A DNA stretch of 6,837 bases from Treponema sp. (lineage in GTDB: Bacteria; Spirochaetota; Spirochaetia; Treponematales; Breznakiellaceae), in the NCBI GenBank assembly GCA_031257715.1, contig JAIROE010000099.1, positions 1 through 6,837 on the forward strand, written 5' to 3'. Positions 1 through 6,837 of the stretch are shown one piece after another (positions within the stretch are counted from its first letter, which is position 1; each line of letters begins with the position of its first letter). The notes under the pieces are model-generated. The model was not told where the DNA came from. It searched no databases and saw only the letters and a program-made list of their open reading frames with translations. The translations under genes and the position numbers were made by a program.

Positions 1-5204
<5,204 letters not shown>

Positions 5205-5207
<3 letters not shown>

Positions 5208-5218
5208 TGATTTCCCCC
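5205..5218 (-). promoter_or_regulatory. Weak ribosome-binding site deciding the rpoB start
   Basis: GGGGG at 5218-5214 is followed by AAATCA and the ATG at 5207-5205. It pairs with the 16S tail only through a G:U pair in the middle, so it is weaker than the AGGAGG-type sites of rplJ, rplL and rpoC here. Its spacing favours 5207 over the in-frame GTG at 5231. Conserved beta-subunit sequence ([19 protein letters not shown]) begins soon after, which also fits the downstream start. Confidence 0.55.
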
Positions 5219-5220
5219 AT

Positions 5221-5235
5221 TCACTCCGCACTCAT
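5221..5235 (-). other. Four-codon open frame (M-S-A-E-stop) just upstream of rpoB
   Basis: An ATG at 5235 reads ATG AGT GCG GAG TGA. A strong GGAGG (5252-5248) lies 12 bases upstream, within the 3' arm of the terminator-like hairpin. It ends 13 bases before the rpoB ATG at 5207. If translated, it could deliver ribosomes to the weaker rpoB start. It could equally be a chance occurrence, with GGAGG serving only the hairpin. Confidence 0.25.
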
Positions 5236-5239
5236 GAAT

Positions 5240-5283
5240 AAAAGGATCCTCCAGAAACCCCGCCGGATTTCTGAAGGATTCCT
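5240..5283 (-). terminator. Terminator-like hairpin (possible attenuator) between rplL and rpoB
   Basis: On the minus strand ATCCTTCAGAAA (5279-5268) pairs with TTTCTGGAGGAT (5257-5246) over 12 bases with one G:T pair. After a one-base A bulge (5280) the stem continues through AGG (5283-5281) with CCT (5245-5243). The 10-base loop is GC-rich. TTTTATT begins at 5243, right at the foot of the stem, giving the look of a weak intrinsic terminator. E. coli has a partial terminator in the same rplL-rpoB gap that lowers polymerase relative to ribosomal protein output, and this may be an analogue. The 3' arm also contains GGAGG (5252-5248), so folding would hide that ribosome-binding sequence. Confidence 0.45.
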
Positions 5284-5303
5284 CCCTTGAGAATTGAGAC
5301 TGT

Positions 5304-5323
5304 GTATTTCCGGAATACCCGGA
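5304..5323 (-). other. Two overlapping, mutually exclusive hairpins after rplL
   Basis: Four adjoining 5-base blocks are read on the minus strand: TCCGG (5323-5319), GTATT (5318-5314), CCGGA (5313-5309) and AATAC (5308-5304). Block one pairs perfectly with block three, and block two pairs perfectly with block four. Each hairpin uses the other's arm as its loop, so they cannot both form. The first is GC-rich and should dominate. Function is unknown. Confidence 0.35.
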
Positions 5324-5333
5324 CAAAACCAGG

Positions 5334-5732
5334 TTACTGAACGTCAACAGTGCCGCCGGCGGCGGTAACCTGTTCCTTGATTTTAGCGGCCTCTTCTTTG
5401 GAGATGCCTTCTTTAAGGGGCTTGGGCGCCCCTTCGACAAGGTCTTTGGCCTCCTTAAGCCCAAGGCCCGTAACCGCCCGGACTTCCTTGATAACCGCAA
5501 TCTTCTTGGAATCGTCAAAAGCCTTAAGAATAACATTGAATTCGGTTTTCTCCTCCGCACTGTCTCCGCCGCCCGCGGCCGCGCCGGGAGCGGCGCCCGC
5601 CGCGGCCACCGCAACCGGGGCCGCCGCGGAAACGCCGAATTTCTCTTCCATTGCTTTTACCAGTTCCGAAACTTCCAGAACCGTCATGGATGAAATCGCC
5701 TCAAGAATCTGATCCGTTGAAAGGGCTGCCAT
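5334..5732 (-). CDS. rplL: 50S ribosomal protein L7/L12, stalk protein
   Basis: L7/L12 forms the flexible ribosomal stalk and recruits and activates EF-Tu, EF-G and other translation GTPases. It is the only ribosomal protein present in several copies. The 132-residue product shows the standard plan. Residues 1-34 form the dimerisation domain ([20 protein letters not shown]). Residues 35-57 form an Ala/Gly/Pro/Val hinge. Residues 62-132 form the GTPase-contacting domain, with [22 protein letters not shown] at about 79-100 and EEAAKIKEQ near the end. It is about 11 residues longer than the E. coli protein, mostly in the hinge, whose codons are very GC-rich. The ATG has a good GAGGAG ribosome site (5746-5741) with an 8-base spacer, in keeping with the high output this protein needs. 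A 136-base structured gap precedes it and a 126-base structured gap follows. The stop is TAA. Confidence 0.98.
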   Translation of the reverse strand: MAALSTDQILEAISSMTVLEVSELVKAMEEKFGVSAAAPVAVAAAGAAPGAAAGGGDSAEEKTEFNVILKAFDDSKKIAVIKEVRAVTGLGLKEAKDLVEGAPKPLKEGISKEEAAKIKEQVTAAGGTVDVQ

Positions 5733-5778
5733 ATTATCTTCTCCTCAATCACATATTACGCGCCTCATACGATGCACG

Positions 5779-5851
5779 CCGGTTACCCGGAACAAGAGCC
5801 CGACAGGTCAGCAACCTTCATATACGAAGCCTGACGGGCTTTTCGCTTGTT
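5779..5851 (-). promoter_or_regulatory. Predicted structured RNA element in the rplJ-rplL gap
   Basis: Reading the minus strand from 5851 down, AACAAG (5851-5846) can pair with CTTGTT (5796-5791). A one-sided CGAAA bulge (5845-5841) follows. Then AGCCCGTCAGG (5840-5830) pairs with CCTGTCGGGCT (5807-5797) with a single T:T mismatch. The loop holds a small CTTC/GAAG hairpin (5829-5826 with 5819-5816). Directly next to the stem, CCGG-GTAA-CCGG (5790-5779) makes a hairpin with a GNRA-type loop. The pairing is read directly from the bases; function is inferred. Likely roles are an mRNA processing or stabilising site, or a protein-binding site that sets rplL output. It lacks a T-run after the 3' arm, so it is not a normal terminator for this transcript. 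Confidence 0.5.
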
Positions 5852-5868
5852 ACCTCAAACTGCCAATC

Positions 5869-6420
5869 TCACTCCTGCCCGCCGGTTTCCTTCTTCCTGT
5901 CGGCTACCGCCTTGACCGTCCGTACCAGCCGGCCGGGAATGTCGTTGAGGGCGGCGGCAAGGCTCCGGGCAGGGCCGTTCATCACCGACATGAGCATGGC
6001 TACAAGCTCCAGCCTGCCAGGCAGTTTCGAGAACGTCTCGGTCTGGGCCGCCGTATAGACCACATCCCCAATCAGAGCGCCTTTTACCCGCAGCGCCTGG
6101 GCTTCCTTCGCAAAGTCGAAAAGTATTTTCGCGGCCTCGTTGGGATCTTTGGGCGCGATAACCACCGCGGTGGGCCCCACAAGGTACGCCGACACGTCGG
6201 GAAGCTTGAGTTCTTCAAAGGCAAGGCGGGCAAAATTATTCTTGACTACCTTGTAACGGGCTTCCCTGGTCCGCAGATTTTTCCGCAGGGCGCTTATCTG
6301 CTCCACCGTCAACCCGCGGTAATCGGTAAAAATAAAATCCTTTGACGAACTGAAATTTTCCTTTAGTTCCCCAATAGCCCTGGTCTTGCTTTCCTGTATC
6401 TTTTTCGCGATTATCGCCAT
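5869..6420 (-). CDS. rplJ: 50S ribosomal protein L10, stalk base
   Basis: L10 anchors the L7/L12 dimers to 23S rRNA at the GTPase-associated centre of the large subunit. The 183-residue product starts MAIIAKKIQESK. An rRNA-binding N-terminal domain follows, with FTDYRGLTVEQISALRKNLR at about 31-50, YKVVKNNFARLAF at 56-68 and VGPTAVVI at 81-88. The C-terminal helix that binds L7/L12 runs from about 135 to 176. The protein is longer than E. coli L10 (165 residues), and most of the extra length is in that helix. The ATG is preceded by an AGGAGG site (6431-6426) with a 5-base spacer, and this site overlaps the rplA TGA. The gap to rplA is only 10 bases. There is therefore no room for the long L10-binding leader and separate promoter found before rplJ in E. 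coli. The gene order rplA-rplJ-rplL supports the call. Confidence 0.97.
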   Translation of the reverse strand: MAIIAKKIQESKTRAIGELKENFSSSKDFIFTDYRGLTVEQISALRKNLRTREARYKVVKNNFARLAFEELKLPDVSAYLVGPTAVVIAPKDPNEAAKILFDFAKEAQALRVKGALIGDVVYTAAQTETFSKLPGRLELVAMLMSVMNGPARSLAAALNDIPGRLVRTVKAVADRKKETGGQE

Positions 6421-6430
6421 TTACTCCTCC

Positions 6431-6837
6431 TCAGTTTTCCCCGGCCCGGACGTTTACCCATATACCGGGACCCATGGTGGATGCCACCGAAACGGTGCGG
6501 ATAAAATCGCCTTTGGCGTCGGCGGGACGTTTCCTTTCTATTTCGGATACCACGGTCCTGACATTCTCCGCTATTTTTTGACCATCCATGGAAACCTTTC
6601 CCACGGCAAGATGCACCACACCCGTCTTGTCGGCCCTGAATTCAACCCGGCCTTTCTTGAGTTCCGCGAGGGCGCCTTTAAGATCGAAAGTCACCGTGCC
6701 GGTTTTGGGATTCGGCATAAGCCCCTTGCGGCCCAGAACCATACCGAGCTTGCCGACATCTTTCATCATGTCCGGCGTCGCCACCGCAACATCAAAATCG
6801 GTCCAGCCGCCCCTGATCTTTTCGATAAGATCATCGG
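6431..6837 (-). CDS. rplA: 50S ribosomal protein L1, C-terminal part (5' end outside window)
   Basis: L1 is the large-subunit protein of the mobile L1 stalk, which binds 23S rRNA and helps release E-site tRNA. In many bacteria it also represses its own operon by binding the mRNA. The window holds the last 134 codons plus a TGA stop; the first full codon begins at 6835. About 95 N-terminal residues should lie beyond the right edge, given the 234-residue E. coli protein. The visible part opens in the central domain ([18 protein letters not shown]) and contains the family signature [16 protein letters not shown]. It ends with strands of the rRNA-binding domain ([16 protein letters not shown]). 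The usual Pro in LGP(R/K)G is Arg here. The GTG at 6784 is an internal valine, not the start. The stop lies inside the Shine-Dalgarno region of rplJ, so the two are probably translationally coupled. Identification is secure from the signature and the gene order. Confidence 0.96.
   Translation of the reverse strand, partial: DDLIEKIRGGWTDFDVAVATPDMMKDVGKLGMVLGRKGLMPNPKTGTVTFDLKGALAELKKGRVEFRADKTGVVHLAVGKVSMDGQKIAENVRTVVSEIERKRPADAKGDFIRTVSVASTMGPGIWVNVRAGEN

Noticed and set aside
5830..5851. Plus-strand reading of the rplJ-rplL stem followed by TTTT as a terminator
   Set aside because: It would terminate plus-strand transcription, but no plus-strand gene exists here. The T-run is the complement of the bulge in the minus-strand fold.
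5861..5866. TTGGCA on the minus strand near the rplJ stop as a -35 box for an rplL promoter
   Set aside because: It matches five of six -35 bases, but no TATAAT-like -10 follows at 16-18 bases. I do not call a promoter.
6782..6784. GTG at 6784 as the start of a 117-residue gene
   Set aside because: The frame stays open to the window edge and encodes typical L1 sequence upstream, so this is an internal valine of a truncated rplA.

Overview
The window holds one conserved bacterial housekeeping block, read entirely from the minus strand. From right to left it contains the 3' part of rplA (L1), rplJ (L10), rplL (L7/L12), rpoB (RNA polymerase beta) and the 5' part of rpoC (beta'). Both outer genes are cut by the window edges. 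This is the classic ribosomal-protein and RNA-polymerase operon. I see no plus-strand gene, RNA gene, mobile element or CRISPR array.

The proteins point to a spirochaete, most likely a Treponema-like one. The rpoC N-terminus and the rpoB core closely resemble what I remember of treponemal proteins. The rifampicin-binding region of RpoB has Asn where E. coli has Ser531, a known natural spirochaete substitution. The codon use is moderately GC-rich, which would suit gut or termite-gut treponemes better than T. pallidum or T. denticola. That narrower placement is inference.

Layout: rplA ends 10 bases before rplJ, and the rplJ ribosome site overlaps the rplA stop. A 136-base gap with a compact predicted RNA fold separates rplJ from rplL. 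A 126-base gap separates rplL from rpoB. It carries a terminator-like hairpin that would bury a strong Shine-Dalgarno sequence, followed by a four-codon open frame just before rpoB. rpoB and rpoC are 17 bases apart.

L10 and L7/L12 form the ribosomal stalk that recruits translation GTPases, and L1 forms the opposite stalk. Beta and beta' form the catalytic core of RNA polymerase. Placing both machines in one transcript means the cell must make many more L7/L12 copies than L10, and less polymerase than ribosomal protein. The two structured gaps lie exactly where such adjustment would be needed.

No new biological system is evident. The items worth a second look are the two intergenic RNA structures, a Lys/Glu/Gly/Ala-rich insert in the RpoB lobe, the rifampicin-resistance residue, and a long L10 C-terminal helix that may carry three L7/L12 dimers.
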